Notes: a model not told the origin generated them from the letters alone. Positions 1-11,600 are shown, numbered from the stretch's first letter. The stretch: 64,000 bases of DNA from JACKHO01 sp041398745 (GCA_041398745.1 JAWKUB010000004.1:310001-374000); one strand, 5' to 3'. Numbers and translations are program-made.

Positions 1-694
1 GCCCGCACTTGAACATCCGGATTTGCCCGCGTACAGGTTCAACGTCGAGTTCCAGTCCGACAGACTTCAGCAGGTCGGTACTCCAGGCTCCTGCCGCCAC
101 GACAAAGCAGTCGGCGGCAATGTTGCCCGCAGAAGTTTTCACCTCAGTGACCTGTAAGCCGGTTTGCCGAAATCCCAGTGCCTCCCGACCCGGAAGAACT
201 GTCACCCCCAATTTCTCGCAGGCTGCCGTCAGTGCCTTTAAGTGCGGCGGATTACGAACCTGAGCTGCGGAAGGCAAGTGCAGGGCGGTTCGATGTCTTG
301 GCGACAAAGCCGGGGCGAGTTGTTTAAGGGTGGCGGCATCATCGGTGATGACCGTGAAGGGTACACCAGACCACTCTGAAACTTCTGCTTCCCAATTCTC
401 AGTGGAGGGGAAGAGCAGGGAACCGCACTCGGTAAACTCGTTGTCGACTCCCGTCAGCTCACGCAGTTCGGCAGAAAGCAGAGGCCAGCGGGCTCGCGCT
501 GCAATCGATAAAGACTGCAGTGATTTTGGTGCATGTGCTGAGGCTCCGGGGGGAATCATTCCCGCGCCGGCCCACGACGCTTCACGTCCAAACTCGGTTC
601 GATCCAACACCGAAACCTGGGCTCCAGCATTGGCCAGTTCGTAGGCAATTGTCAGACCTACAACACCGCCACCAATGACTACCACATCGGGCAT
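1..694 (-). CDS. FAD-dependent amino-acid/glycine oxidase-like oxidoreductase, C-terminus cut by window edge
   Basis: Reading the minus strand from an ATG at 694 gives an uninterrupted frame to base 1. It opens with a dinucleotide-binding beta-alpha-beta fold (VVVIGGGVVGLTIAYELA, GxGxxG-type glycines at residues 8-13), then a conserved Arg/Glu-Ala-Ser stretch followed by GAGMIPPGA, and later CFVVAAGAWS, all typical of the DAO family (glycine oxidase ThiO, D-amino-acid dehydrogenase, sarcosine oxidase). Such enzymes oxidise an amine or amino acid with FAD and oxygen or a quinone. The GAGMIPP stretch resembles ThiO, which makes the glycine imine for thiazole synthesis, but no thiamine gene is visible here, so the substrate is open. 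About 230 residues are present; the substrate-cap C-terminus lies outside the window. Confidence 0.85.
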   Translation of the reverse strand, partial: MPDVVVIGGGVVGLTIAYELANAGAQVSVLDRTEFGREASWAGAGMIPPGASAHAPKSLQSLSIAARARWPLLSAELRELTGVDNEFTECGSLLFPSTENWEAEVSEWSGVPFTVITDDAATLKQLAPALSPRHRTALHLPSAAQVRNPPHLKALTAACEKLGVTVLPGREALGFRQTGLQVTEVKTSAGNIAADCFVVAAGAWSTDLLKSVGLELDVEPVRGQIRMFKCG

Positions 695-715
695 AATGAC
701 TCTCTACCCGATTAA

Positions 716-1654
716 CTAGAATCTCACGCCGAGCAAATGGTCGAGCACCAGAATGAAACAGCGGGCATTGGCCATGTTGGCATAGTTGAAGCTGAAGTGC
801 CCCTTGCTGCTGTACCAGCGGGCATCGGCTGACTTAAACGTGAAGGTACCTCCAGCAATGGAAATGTGCTTGAGTTCATCACCCTCAAGTCGTTCCTGAC
901 GGCTGCCAAACGCAAATTCCATGAACCCTGGGCCCACGCGGACGGCATCGCTGCGGTTCACTTTGAATTCGACCGAACCGTGCTTATCCAACTCGTCCTG
1001 CAGTTGGTCCAGCAGGTAAATGCTCCAAGCAATTTCGCCCCCTTGTGCAAAATGGTATGGGTCTTTGGCAACGGGATTTCCCTGCTCGCTGTGGAACGTA
1101 CCAGTCAGGTTCAGAAGTGTTCGCCCATCGCGTCCCTCCCAGCGGAAAAAGTAGTTCGTTCCAGTGTAGGCGCCGTTGGTGTAGTGCCGCGTCAGGCCTG
1201 TAAACAAGTCAGTCGCCTGATCAAACTCCAGAAGCTCTTCGTAGGGCTCGGCTTCACGAGAGCCCTTAATGGTGTAGCGCGCCATCCCCAGTTTACCTAC
1301 GAATGTGCAAGTATGCTTGAACCCGGTTACGGCGTAGGTAATCCCGAATCCGATGAGGCCGAGCGCACCACCTAAGACGTGCCCCAAACCACCATTGGTT
1401 GGCTCCGCCGCATACATAATCCCCCACAGTCCCAACCAGAGGACAATGGCCACGACCAAGGCAATAACCAGTCGAGGCGTGGGTGCCATGGGCTCTTTTC
1501 CCACGTTGAGCGTCGAGTGGGCTGAGAGAAGTTCGCCAATTTCTGGCGGTGGCTCCACGAAGAAATCCATTTCTGGCGGGATGGATACATCCGCGTGCTG
1601 CTTCAAATCCTTGGGAGGTTCCCAACCAGTGTAGTCGTCGTCGAAATCAGCCAT
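716..1654 (-). CDS. Hypothetical two-TM membrane protein
   Basis: I do not recognise the family. The chosen start is the ATG at 1654 (MADFDDDYTGWEPP), because an AGGAG ribosome site sits 8 nt ahead of it; a GTG three codons upstream overlaps that site. The N-terminal ~60 residues are acidic and proline-rich, then two hydrophobic segments follow (LVIALVVAIVLWLGLWGIMY, and a Gly-rich GALGLIGFGITYAV), and the remaining ~200 residues look like a globular beta-rich domain with many aromatic residues (YFFRWEGRDGRTLLNLTG). It lies 21 nt beyond the start of the FAD oxidoreductase and 51 nt from the aldolase stop, all on the minus strand. It is probably cytoplasmic-facing and membrane-anchored; function is unknown. 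Confidence 0.75.
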   Translation of the reverse strand: MADFDDDYTGWEPPKDLKQHADVSIPPEMDFFVEPPPEIGELLSAHSTLNVGKEPMAPTPRLVIALVVAIVLWLGLWGIMYAAEPTNGGLGHVLGGALGLIGFGITYAVTGFKHTCTFVGKLGMARYTIKGSREAEPYEELLEFDQATDLFTGLTRHYTNGAYTGTNYFFRWEGRDGRTLLNLTGTFHSEQGNPVAKDPYHFAQGGEIAWSIYLLDQLQDELDKHGSVEFKVNRSDAVRVGPGFMEFAFGSRQERLEGDELKHISIAGGTFTFKSADARWYSSKGHFSFNYANMANARCFILVLDHLLGVRF

Positions 1655-1704
1655 GAGGCTCACTCCTGCTGCGGTGATTTATCCGTCGCGAGCATACCCA
1701 AAGC

Positions 1705-2499
1705 CTAGTAGCGAGCCAAGTCATTTGACTGGCTCAGATTCAGACTTGAGACAATCTGTTGAGCCTGGGTAACCATCATTTTCAGTTCGCTGCCAATGGC
1801 CAGAAACTGCCACCCTTCGGCGATGCGTTGCTGGACTTCCTCTGGCGTCTGAACATGCAAGCCGACAGGGGTTCCGCACTTCTTTCCAGCCGCCAGCACG
1901 CGCTGCTGCATTTCCTCGTGGGCTTCGGGAGTGGGATCGACTCCGTCCGGCCCGCGCATTTGAGCACGCAGGTCATTCGGGCCGATGAAAATTGCATCGA
2001 CACCCGGCAGGCTGTAAATCGCTTCGGCGTTCTCGACCCCTTCAGGCGATTCGGTTTGCAGAATGACAAGAATTTCGTCGTTCGCATATTTGTAGTAGTC
2101 ACCAGCACTGGCTTCAAAGTTCAGAGCGTGGACAGCACCTCCGACCGAGCGATTCCCGACGGGTGGATACTTGGCCGCAGCGATGATTTCCTTGGCTTGT
2201 TCCACCGTATTCACCATGGGAGCAATAATGCCATGCGCCCCCGCATCGAGTGCTCTTTTGATGTAGTCGTGGCGTCCTTCGGGAACCCGACACAGCGCAA
2301 CGCAACCAGCGTCTGCAATGAGACCAAATAGAGTAGCCGCCTGAGACCAGTCGTACGGAGAATGCTCCATATCAACTGTCAGCCAAGGAAATCCGACGCG
2401 AGCCAGCATGCGCGTGGCGGTGACATCTCCCAGGCTGAGCCAGGTTCCGACTTGGGGCTGCCCTGCCTGCAGAGCGGCTTTTACGGGGTTCTTACGCAT
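1705..2499 (-). CDS. HpcH/HpaI-family aldolase (2-oxo acid aldolase)
   Basis: The 264-residue length and motif order match class II pyruvate aldolases of the HpcH/HpaI family: GTWLSLGD near the N-terminus, WLTVDMEHSPYD (catalytic-site region), GAHGIIAPMVNTVEQA, the Arg-containing PPVGNRSVGG, then VILQTESPEG and IFIGPNDL. In the family the Glu of the TES/IES motif and the Asp of the PNDL-type motif bind the divalent metal, so both metal ligands are present. These enzymes cleave 4-hydroxy-2-oxo acids to pyruvate and an aldehyde (HpaI, GarL, RhmA). Which substrate applies cannot be told from sequence. The start at 2499 gives the usual family N-terminus (MRKNPVKAALQAG). No catabolic partner genes flank it; its upstream neighbour on this strand is a ThuA-like gene 211 nt away. 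Confidence 0.9.
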   Translation of the reverse strand: MRKNPVKAALQAGQPQVGTWLSLGDVTATRMLARVGFPWLTVDMEHSPYDWSQAATLFGLIADAGCVALCRVPEGRHDYIKRALDAGAHGIIAPMVNTVEQAKEIIAAAKYPPVGNRSVGGAVHALNFEASAGDYYKYANDEILVILQTESPEGVENAEAIYSLPGVDAIFIGPNDLRAQMRGPDGVDPTPEAHEEMQQRVLAAGKKCGTPVGLHVQTPEEVQQRIAEGWQFLAIGSELKMMVTQAQQIVSSLNLSQSNDLARY

Positions 2500-2573
2500 A
2501 ACAGTTGAGTGCCTTTAGTAAATGACTCGAAAGCGGGACGCCCGTCAGTCGCGAAGTTTACTGAACGGTCGCA

Positions 2574-2617
2574 TTGAGATGGTTGAATGTGGCTTCGCGC
2601 CACCGTTGAGATGGTTG
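2574..2617 (+). repeat. Dispersed intergenic repeat, copy 1 (family with 21558-21599)
   Basis: This 44-bp stretch contains two direct copies of tgagatggttga flanking a G/C-rich core (ggcttcgcgccacc). A close copy in reverse orientation is found at 21558-21599, with roughly 85 percent identity by eye. Both lie between genes (here between the aldolase start and the ThuA stop). I see no coding function; it is likely a small repetitive extragenic element. Confidence 0.6.
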
Positions 2618-2710
2618 AGAACCGCTGCAACCCACGCCACGCTCTCGCACGTCCTCAAAAAGGCAAGGCGGACGCGCGCGGGAAGACTGCTTGACTTAAG
2701 GTTGTGTCAA

Positions 2711-3646
2711 CTATTCGTATACGGCTGGCGAGAGTCCGACAGCTTCTGCCGTTGGCATCCCTTCAGGTAGTGGAATGGTGACTTCACCTGTTGCCACCCA
2801 TTCACAGGCACGGACGACCATGGCCTGGAATCCGTTGCAGCGCATGGGCCATGAGGCGGGATCTTGTCCGCGACCAACGTGACCCAGCAGGGTGGTAAAC
2901 ACTTTTCCCTTACCGTAAGGAATCCACCAGACCATTGGCTCATGTGCCCCGGTGCCGCCAGTCTCAGGATTGGAGTACGCAGTCGCCAGCAGGCTCATAT
3001 TCAACGCCGGCCCGCGCTGTCCGTGGTAGAGTTCATCTTGAGGATGCATCCACTCGGCGGGAAAGCCCTTCATCACGGGGTGCGTCGTATCTCGTGTCAC
3101 GACGGCGTAGGCATGCTGTCGTCCGTGTCCGGCACCAGGACCTTCCCCAGCAGCGGTTCGCACGAGCTTTTGTGATTCATCGAGCGAAACGCGTTCGCCA
3201 AAATCGGCATTGCGCCAGGCCAGGCCAATCATTTCATTGAACGCTGGCCAATCGGAGAAGGGATTGTTCGCTGCGTGAACATTGACCACGCCGCCACCGT
3301 TCTTCACGAAATCTTCAAAAGCCAGGCGGGCATGTTCCGGCCACGTTTCACCATTGTAGTTACTGAGAACCACATCGTAGTCATTGAACTGGGGCCGAAA
3401 CCCTTTCCATGCCGCGGCATCGTTGCGGCCTTTCGGAGGCGTGGTGACAACAGCCACGGTAAACCGACCAGTATCTTCGAGAACAGACTTCAGATACGGA
3501 GTGGTCCGCTCAAAGTCGTGATTATTCTGGCCATCAACAATGAGAACCCGAATTTTGTCAGCCGCACTGACTTCAGAAACGCACAACACCCCGAAGACTG
3601 CCACAACCAGCAACACCAAACGCTGCAGACTCTTTGAAATCAACAT
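2711..3646 (-). CDS. Secreted ThuA-like domain protein
   Basis: After a signal peptide (LQRLVLLVVAVFGVLCVSEVSA, cleavage near ADKIRV) the whole protein is a ThuA-like domain of the class I glutamine amidotransferase-like superfamily: IRVLIVDGQNNHDF at the start, YDVVLSNYNGETWP, FVKNGGGVVNVHAANN, then HPQDELYHGQRG and the conserved PMVWWIPYGKGKVFTTLLGH. Planctomycetes encode many such proteins; ThuA itself belongs to trehalose/sugar metabolism, but no catalytic mechanism is established for this branch. The ATG at 3646 is favoured over the GTG at 3652 because an AAGGGG site lies 5 nt upstream. The stop is followed by the 2574-2617 repeat. It sits apart from both neighbours, so it is probably transcribed alone. 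Confidence 0.9.
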   Translation of the reverse strand: MLISKSLQRLVLLVVAVFGVLCVSEVSAADKIRVLIVDGQNNHDFERTTPYLKSVLEDTGRFTVAVVTTPPKGRNDAAAWKGFRPQFNDYDVVLSNYNGETWPEHARLAFEDFVKNGGGVVNVHAANNPFSDWPAFNEMIGLAWRNADFGERVSLDESQKLVRTAAGEGPGAGHGRQHAYAVVTRDTTHPVMKGFPAEWMHPQDELYHGQRGPALNMSLLATAYSNPETGGTGAHEPMVWWIPYGKGKVFTTLLGHVGRGQDPASWPMRCNGFQAMVVRACEWVATGEVTIPLPEGMPTAEAVGLSPAVYE

Positions 3647-3745
3647 CTCCACCCCTTCTCAAAATGGTGACTCACTTACGTAATGAGAGGGGTAACAGAA
3701 AACGGGGCGAATTACCACTCGTCCGACCAGAAACGCGGCCGGTGC

Positions 3746-4423
3746 TTACTTCCCTTTACAGGCATATTGAGCACGCTCAAGAGCGTCCTCCATTCGGTCT
3801 CGAATGAGCTGAAGAAACTCGTCCTCCCGCGGTTTGACGGAGAGTTCCTTAACCTGTTCGCGAGAAATGGGCTCACCGTACACCACACGAATACGATGCG
3901 GCCGAATCCACCAGCTTCCTTTGGGCATGGCTTCAAACGCTCCCGCAATTCCAACTGGGACGATAGGGACGTCAGCCCGACGGCAAATGAGCTGGAAGCC
4001 TGGTTTCAAATGCCCCAGTTTTCCATCCTGCGTGCGAGTACCTTCCGGAAAGACTCCAACATAAAATCCGTGGTCGAGTCGGCGGATCGACTCCCGAATG
4101 CTGGACATCCCCGCCGCCTCACGTCGAATTGGCATGACGTGCGTATTTTTGAGTATCCAGCCAATAATCGGAATGCGGAACAAATTATCACGTGCCAGAA
4201 AGCTGACGGGGCGACGCAATGCCACGCCAACAAGCAACGGGTCCAGAAAACTCTGATGGTTCACCAATAGCAGCGCCCCGCCCTCGGGCAGGTTCTCAAA
4301 ACCGCTCGCCCGAAATCGAAACCAGACCGCGAACAGCACCTGCATAAAAAACTGAATCACCCGCCACATCACGTTACGGGTGGTTGGCGGGGGAAGCGGG
4401 TCCTGTTCGGGGGTTTCACTCAT
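3746..4423 (-). CDS. plsC: 1-acyl-sn-glycerol-3-phosphate acyltransferase (PlsC family)
   Basis: The 225-residue protein carries the acyltransferase motifs in order: NHQSFLDP (NHx4D with H56 and D61, the catalytic dyad), the substrate-binding FPEGTR at 125-130, and PIVPVGI. A hydrophobic N-terminal stretch (VIQFFMQVLFAVWF) would anchor it to the membrane. It transfers an acyl group to lysophosphatidate to make phosphatidate for phospholipid synthesis. Its ATG overlaps the stop of the upstream secreted-protein gene by four bases (ATGA), so the two are translationally coupled. Length is normal for the family. Other members acylate different lysophospholipids, so exact substrate is inferred. Confidence 0.9.
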   Translation of the reverse strand: MSETPEQDPLPPPTTRNVMWRVIQFFMQVLFAVWFRFRASGFENLPEGGALLLVNHQSFLDPLLVGVALRRPVSFLARDNLFRIPIIGWILKNTHVMPIRREAAGMSSIRESIRRLDHGFYVGVFPEGTRTQDGKLGHLKPGFQLICRRADVPIVPVGIAGAFEAMPKGSWWIRPHRIRVVYGEPISREQVKELSVKPREDEFLQLIRDRMEDALERAQYACKGK

Positions 4424-5196
4424 CGCCGCAAACCCGTACCGCCAAAGACGCTGACCTGCGGTGGCCCGCTGGGATACTCAGTCACTGCCACAATCAACGG
4501 AACGCTGCTCCGAGCGCCAGTGGGGGAGATGTCTCTCTTGAACTGAATGTACCGTGAACCATCTGGGAAGAATCGTACCATCGCGAGTTCGTCGACAGTC
4601 AATGGTCGAGCCATGGGATCTTGTTGCCGCAACGACTCCGACGCGACACGTGCCAGCTTCGCGGCAGAGTCCGTACCTCCAACTTCCAGAATGGAACGCA
4701 GGTTCTGCAACCGGCTCTCGGCGCGATACATATTCTGCAAACCAGTCACCGCCGGGAAGCGATTCACCAGCAGGCCAACTGCGTGGCATCGCACCTCATG
4801 TAGCGTACCCTGCTCATCCCGCACCCGGATGACCGTTTCATCTGCATTCGGTATGGATGCAGACAAGCCATGCTGCTGAGCCGTAAGATGGATTTCCGTT
4901 GCCAGTCGCTGCGAGTTCAGCCCGGCCAGCCCGCATCCAGCCAGCAAGTCGCGTCTCAATTCCTCGACCTGTTCACTCGTCAAGTGGCCACGGATTTGCG
5001 AACCGTCCGGTCGGGCAACGCGAACCGAGCCGTCTTTCAGAACGGCGACTTCGGGAATCGATGCAATCGTACGAGGTGAAAGGAACCACAGTTCCGCAAT
5101 GACATCCCCCTGACCGAAATCCGCGGCAGGACATACAGCACCACATACGCACAGCAGCGTCACAAACAACGCGACACGCGAAAATCGAACCATCAT
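4420..5196 (-). CDS. Hypothetical secreted protein
   Basis: I do not recognise a family. The start is the first of two tandem ATGs at 5196 because a GGGAG site lies 5 nt upstream. A signal peptide is clear (VALFVTLLCVCGAVCPAA, cleavage near ADFGQG). The mature ~235 residues mix short beta segments and one long amphipathic helix (LTSEQVEELRRDLLAGCG), with the phrase PDGSRYIQFKRDISPTGA near the C-terminus. It overlaps plsC by four bases and is the first gene of that two-gene unit. A link to membrane lipid or envelope function is suggested only by this coupling. Confidence 0.75.
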   Translation of the reverse strand: MMVRFSRVALFVTLLCVCGAVCPAADFGQGDVIAELWFLSPRTIASIPEVAVLKDGSVRVARPDGSQIRGHLTSEQVEELRRDLLAGCGLAGLNSQRLATEIHLTAQQHGLSASIPNADETVIRVRDEQGTLHEVRCHAVGLLVNRFPAVTGLQNMYRAESRLQNLRSILEVGGTDSAAKLARVASESLRQQDPMARPLTVDELAMVRFFPDGSRYIQFKRDISPTGARSSVPLIVAVTEYPSGPPQVSVFGGTGLRR

Positions 5197-5652
5197 GGTA
5201 ACTCCCGTCAAACGCGACGGCGCTTCCTTGCGACATCAAACCAGTTTCCAAACGACATCGCCTTAGGCATTACATCGTCTGAAATTCCGCCGGGAACTTA
5301 CCCCATTCCCACACCTCGCGACAATGTGAATCACCAGCCGGGCAATTAGCTCCTCACCCATCCCTTCTTGTTGAAGGCCTCGATGAACCTCCCCATCCTC
5401 GACCGATCCCCGCAAACGAAACTTTGGGCAATTTGGGCGACCTGGCGAGGCGGAATGTTCGGCATGATCGGTAGTCCCGTTAAAACCCGCACAGTTTAAC
5501 TCAACCCTACAACCCCCACGGACCGAAAAACCAGATGACAGCACCATCGGCGCGCCCGGTGTGTGTTCCTGTGTGACACTGCGTCAGGGACGACCGGTGT
5601 TCACGCGATAATTTGTCCCCCCCCAGAATGACCGTCCGTGACGGAGAGACTC
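5197..5652. other. Divergent intergenic region upstream of the giant surface-protein gene
   Basis: About 450 bases lie between the divergently transcribed secreted-protein gene and the giant gene. Short open frames occur, but none has a ribosome site plus protein-like composition. The region must hold promoters for both flanking genes. A run of eight C residues occurs at about 5619-5626, some 25 bases before the giant gene's start. No clear hairpin or operator is visible by eye. Confidence 0.5.
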
Positions 5653-8600
5653 ATGCACTGGATTGGAAGGCACAGCCGCTTCTTGAGTTCTTGCTGGCGT
5701 CGGTTGAAGACCGCCTTGGCGTCGGCACCAATCAGACTGAAGAGCGTGCCCAAATTCATCAAAGCGGGGGCCGCCGGAGCGGCAATGCTAGCCATTGGCT
5801 GGTCGCAAAACGCTCCCGCCCAAGACGTTATGCAACCCGCACCGGGAATCGTCACGCTCGATGATTTCAGCGGTTCGATGGCACTCTCGAACGACGGCGG
5901 AACCTATCTGCTGTTCGACAAGATGATCAACCGGGGGCCGGCACTGGATGACGGCTATTCTCGAATTGGTCTTCGATCGACCATGTACGACACCGGGAAT
6001 GGCCACTTCTTTGGCGAAATTCACGGGTTGATTACTGACCACTCGCGCGTCGGTGTCAACGTCGGCGGTGGATACCGCTGGTTCGACGGCAACGCCATTT
6101 GGGGTGTGAACTCCTGGTACGATGACTACGAGACTCGAACCGGAAATCGCTATCAGCAAATAGGTTTCGGTGCTGAATATCTGAGCCCCGGCTTCGATGC
6201 CCGCATCAACGGTTACGCTCCAATTGGCGACCGTACCAATTACGTCAGCCTCATCGATCCCGGTACGCAGACACTTTACTTCGGGAACACAGTCGGCACC
6301 CTTGGCCTGGGAGCGTTCGAATCTTCTCAAGCCGGTTTTGACGTCGAAGGTGGCGTCCCTGTCCCAGGCTTGGACTGGGCTCGCGGTTACGCTGGCATGT
6401 ACTATCTCACCGCCGATGGTCTCGACACCACTGGTGTGCGGGCTCGTGGTGAAGCTCGGTTTACCGAAGGTGTCACGCTCAACTTCATTGCCCAGAACGA
6501 CAACACCCGCGGCACGAACCTCAACATCAACGTTGAAGTCCAGTTCAGCGGCCAAATGCCCACGCGATTCGGTGTCCCATACGCCGCTGTAACGCGCCGC
6601 TTTGATCAGGTGCGACGTACATGGGGCGTGCAAACTCTCGATCACACCGAGAACGTCAACGTCCCCCTCATCAACCCCGATACCGGCGAAGCCTACCGCA
6701 TTTTCTGGGTCGACAACACAAACGCAGGCGGTGGTCGCGGATCGTTTGAAGATCCATCAATGGGGCTGCCGCCGGTTGCTCCTAACTCTGACCTTGTGCT
6801 TGTTCGACGCGGTGTCGGTAACACCACTGGCAACATCAGTCTGCTGACCGACCAACGACTGCTGGGTGAAGGCAAGGCCCACTTCATCAACACCGACCGT
6901 CTCGGTGTCATCCAACTGCCGACCACAGGCTTCTCCGACACCGGAGCACTGCCAACGCTCGTGACGGGCATGGTGGGTACGCCGATCATCACCGTGGCTG
7001 ACAATACCGAAGTTTCCGGATTCAATTTTGCCGGATTCGGTACGGCCATCGCCGGCAACGATGTGGAGAACGTCCTGCTGCAATGCCTGACGGGCGACGT
7101 TCGCAATGGTATTCAGCTTCGCGGCGCCAGCGGCACCGCAATCATCCGCGACGTTGATTTCAACATTGGCACCGGCGGCACCGGCATTAGCGTTCGTAAC
7201 GACACGCGTGCTCCCCTCATGCTCGATATCGATCGCGTCATGACCACGAGCGGCTCAGTCGGCGTGGAAATTGCCGCACTCCGCTCACCGGTCACGGCCA
7301 CACTCGATCGAGTCACGTCAACCGGCGCGACGGACACAGGACTGCTGCTCATCGGTGAGAGCACCGATTTGAACACCGTGGTCACCTCGTCCAATTTCCT
7401 CGCAGGAAGCGGCGATGGCATCGACATGCGACTGCGTGGTACGGACGGAACAACGACGTTTGACCGCCTCATTGCCAGCAACAATGCCCAAGACGGTATT
7501 CACGCTGTCGCTGACGCCCAGTCGGACTACAACCTCAACATCATCAACAGCACGCTGCGAGGAAACGGCGACGACAACATCGACACCGATTCCATTCGCA
7601 CTTCGCGGTTCAAAGTGTTTGTCGACCCGACAACAGCCTCCAATGCCGGCGACAACAACTTTGAGTTCCTCGTCGACTCTGGGTCGACCCTGGTCGGAAC
7701 GTTCCTCGACACCGACTTGACTGGTGCCGGTACCGACGGCATCAACGGTCTGGTGCGTGGAGGCGGTACGGCGACACTCGACTTCCAGCGGTCGCTGGCC
7801 TCAGGAGCGGGACAGGATGGCTACGACGTCACCGTCATCAACGGCTCAGCCCTGTTCACGAACGTCGCCAACGGCTCGTTCTCAGGAGCTGGACAGGACG
7901 GTTTCCGTCAGACGGTATCCAACAACTCCACGGCCACTGTCATCCTGAATGACACCGACAGCGCCAACTCCGGTAACACCGGTTTTGCCTTCGACGTCAC
8001 AGGCGGTGCCTCAGGCCCCAGCCTGTTCAACGCTACCATCAACGACGGTTCCCTTGACAACAACGGCGTCAACAACATTCGCGGCACGGTAACGCAACAG
8101 TCGCAGGCCAACATTGTCATGAGCAATGTCACCGCGTCCGGCGGTGCCTCCGCTGGCGGCGTGGACTTCAATGTGCAGTCGGCCGCACGCCTCATTGGCG
8201 TCTGGAATGGCGGAAGTGCCTCCAACACCGGGGCAGACGGTATCGATGTCCAGGTGACAGGCTCCGGCAGCCGTGCCAACCTGGCTCTATCCAATCTGAC
8301 AATCAACAACAACGCCGGCGATGGTGTGAACGCCCGTCTCACCAACGGTCGTCCTGGCAGCGATTTGACGATTGGCTTCAACAATGTGACCATCAATCAG
8401 AACTCCATCCACGGTGTCGATTACGAAATCACCGGTGAAGACGCGACGGGTGCTCTGACATTTGCCAACACCACGATTCGTGCAAACCGCGATGGCGTCC
8501 AATTCGACGTTCGCGACGGAGCCGACTTCGTTCTCAGTAGCCCCACGTTTGGTAACGACTTCTCGAACAACCGTGACAATGCTATCCAGGGAATTGTCTC

Positions 8601-11600
8601 CGATGCTGGCTCAACGGCACTTGTTGACCTCCAGGCAATTGACGCGTCGAATGCCGGAAACTCGGCTCTCGTCTTTGACGTCTCGAACTCGGGCGTCATG
8701 AGTGTCAACATGCTCGGCTCCAATGTCGTGTCCGCAGGACGCGACGGGTTGATGGCCGACGTAACGACTGGCGGTACGCTGATCTTTATGGACACGCAAA
8801 GCCTCTTCTCCGGGAACGGCTCGGCGGGAACACACAGTGGCGTGAATATCAACGTCGATGGAACAAACAGCCAGGCTGTGGCCATGTTCCTCGGCAGCGT
8901 CGCCAACGGCAACACGCTCGACGGATTCACGTTTGCGGTCACCAACGACGGCAGCCTCACCGCCCAGCTCGACGGTACGGCCTCACCGGTCACCGCCATC
9001 GGCAACCTCCGCAACGGCGTACGGTTCATTGGCGTCAACGCCAATGAAGCCAACCTGGTCATGTCTGGCCCGAACGTATTTGACCTGAACGGTGCCACAA
9101 ACGTCCTGTATGGCGTCAGTGGCGCAAACCAGGCCGTCGCCAGCTTCAGCGGTTCATCAACGAACAGCTTCGGCGATGGCGTCAACGTCCGGATGCAGGA
9201 TGTCGTCAACGGAGCCATTAATTTGCAAACGGTTACCGGCATTATCGAAAACAATGTCGGCGACGGAATCGCCATCGATTTGGTCAACACAAACCTTGGC
9301 TCAGCGACCGTTAAGGGGGTCACGTACGATGGCCTCTCCATTACCGGCTTCAATATCATCAACAATGGCGGAGCGGGCATCCGCATCGACTCAGACAACT
9401 CCGACGTCAGTCAGGCAATTATCGATGGAAACTTCATCGACCAGAACCAGAATGGCATTATTGCCAACCTGCTTAACGGCAGCGACTGGGATCTGAGCAT
9501 TACAAACAACTTTGTGCTTACAAGTGCACAGTACGGTATTCTCGTCAATCAGGGCGACAACGACACCCAGTCCACCATCACCATCGACACCAACACAGTC
9601 GCGTCGAGTCTGGACACGAATGTCGCGGTCAATCTCTCTGGTAGTGCGGTCGCCGCCGTCCATATCGACAATAACATCATCGATGGTGACGGACTGCCCG
9701 GAGACCCAGTCTTCAATATTGGACTCAACTTCCTGGCTGACAGCTTCAGTCTGTTCGGCAGCAGCGAGCCGCCCGATACAATGGGAGCCGTTGGTCCAAA
9801 CCACATCGTCGAGTTGTTGAACGACGCCTTCAGCATCTACGACAAAACGACCGGTACGCTCCTGCAGCGTACACTCGATGAAACATTCTGGACCAACGCC
9901 GGTGCGAGCCTTGGCAGTAGCGACGTGTTCGACCACCGCATCATTTTCGACCCTGTTAGCCAACGCTGGTTCGCCTCGACAATTACGCGCGGTACCGGTA
10001 ACGAAATCCTCATCGCCGTGTCAGACACGGACGACCCCACAGGCACGTGGCAGTCGGTCCAGTTTATCGGCGACGTTGACGACACGCTGTTCAATGACTT
10101 TGACACGCTCGCCGTCGACGGTGACGCCATTGTCATTGGCACGAATAACTTCGATGCAACGGACGCATTCCAGAACGTTTCGCTGTTCTCGATTCCGAAG
10201 GCCGACCTATTGTTGGCGACTCCAACTGCAGCCAATTTGTCTCGCTTCGAGAACCTGGCCGAGACCACTATTGGATTCACTCCACAACCAGTCGTCTCAG
10301 ATGATGTCGACAGTACCGCTTACTCCCTGTCGGCGGACTACGTCAATTCACCCGGTGGCCAGCTACTGCTGACTACCCTCAACAACGTCGACACGGCCAC
10401 AGCCGCCGTTGGCACAACCGCGACCATTAGCGGTGTCCCCTCATTCACGTTCGCACCTCTTGCAACACAACCAGGTGGACTCGTTGACTCAGGCGGAGAT
10501 CGAATCAACTCCAACGTGGTCGAAGTCAACGGTCGCTTCTGGGGTTCCCAGGCCGTGGATGTCGCCGGGCGTTCCGGAATTCTCTGGTACGAAATCGACC
10601 CGACAACCAACTCGGTTATCCAGTCTGGCACTATTGCTGACCCAGGCACCGACTACTTCTTCCCATCCATTGCGGTGAACAACCGGGGCGAAGTGGTCAT
10701 TGGTTTCAGTGGTTCTTCCGACACGCAGTTCATCAGCAGTATGGCTGCATTCGGAACAACGACCGGCGGAATTACCACATTCCAGGCACCTCAACTCCTG
10801 GCCTCAGGTTCGTCGACCTACTTCGGCAGCCGCTGGGGTGATTACAGTGCCACTGTTGTCGACCCTTCAACACAGGATGCATTCTGGACCTTCCAGGAAA
10901 TCGCTCTCAGCCCGACAACCTACGGCACTCAAATCACGCGGTTTGACATCACATTCTCCAACATCTCGACTGGTAATACGGCCAACGAAGGAATTCGTGT
11001 CACCGCCGCTGACAATGCTCAAATGCTGGCCAGCACAGTTTCCGGAAACACTGTTACCGGAAACGGTGGAAACGGAATTCAAGCCTCTGCCACCGACAAC
11101 GCCATTATCGATTCACTCGATATCAACGGGAACACCATTACCGCAAGCGGCGGAAATGGAGTCCAGGCATCAGCGGCCAACAACGTCACTGTCGGCGCTC
11201 TCAATATCAATGGAAACACCATTGATACCAGTGGCGGCAATGGCGTGCTGACTTCCTTCATGGACGCCACGTCCACCGGATTGCTTTCCATCGACGGCAA
11301 CGCGGTCACCAACAGTGGGGCACATGGAATTGTCACCACATTGACGCAAACCGCCTCGGCAACATCCATTGCCGTCGACAACAACATCTCTAACGCCAAC
11401 ATCCAAGATGGTATCCGGGTCCGTGCCACTGGCACGACCACTATTGGTTCACTTACGACGGACGGCAACAGCGTCTCCGGAAATGGCGGCACCGGTATCT
11501 TCATCGAAACGGCCAGCCCTGTTACCTTGGGTGCTCTGTCGGTGAGCAACAACGTCAACGTTGCGAACAACGCAGGCGACGGAATCGATATTCTGCTGAC

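Noticed and set aside
5263..5547. 94-codon minus-strand frame upstream of the giant gene
   Set aside because: No ribosome site and no protein-like pattern.
5788..6645. 285-codon minus-strand frame in the giant gene
   Set aside because: Antisense to a continuous beta-barrel sequence, with no ribosome site.
8421..9398. 325-codon minus-strand frame in the giant gene
   Set aside because: Ser/Pro/Thr-rich shadow of the Asn/Gly beta-helix.
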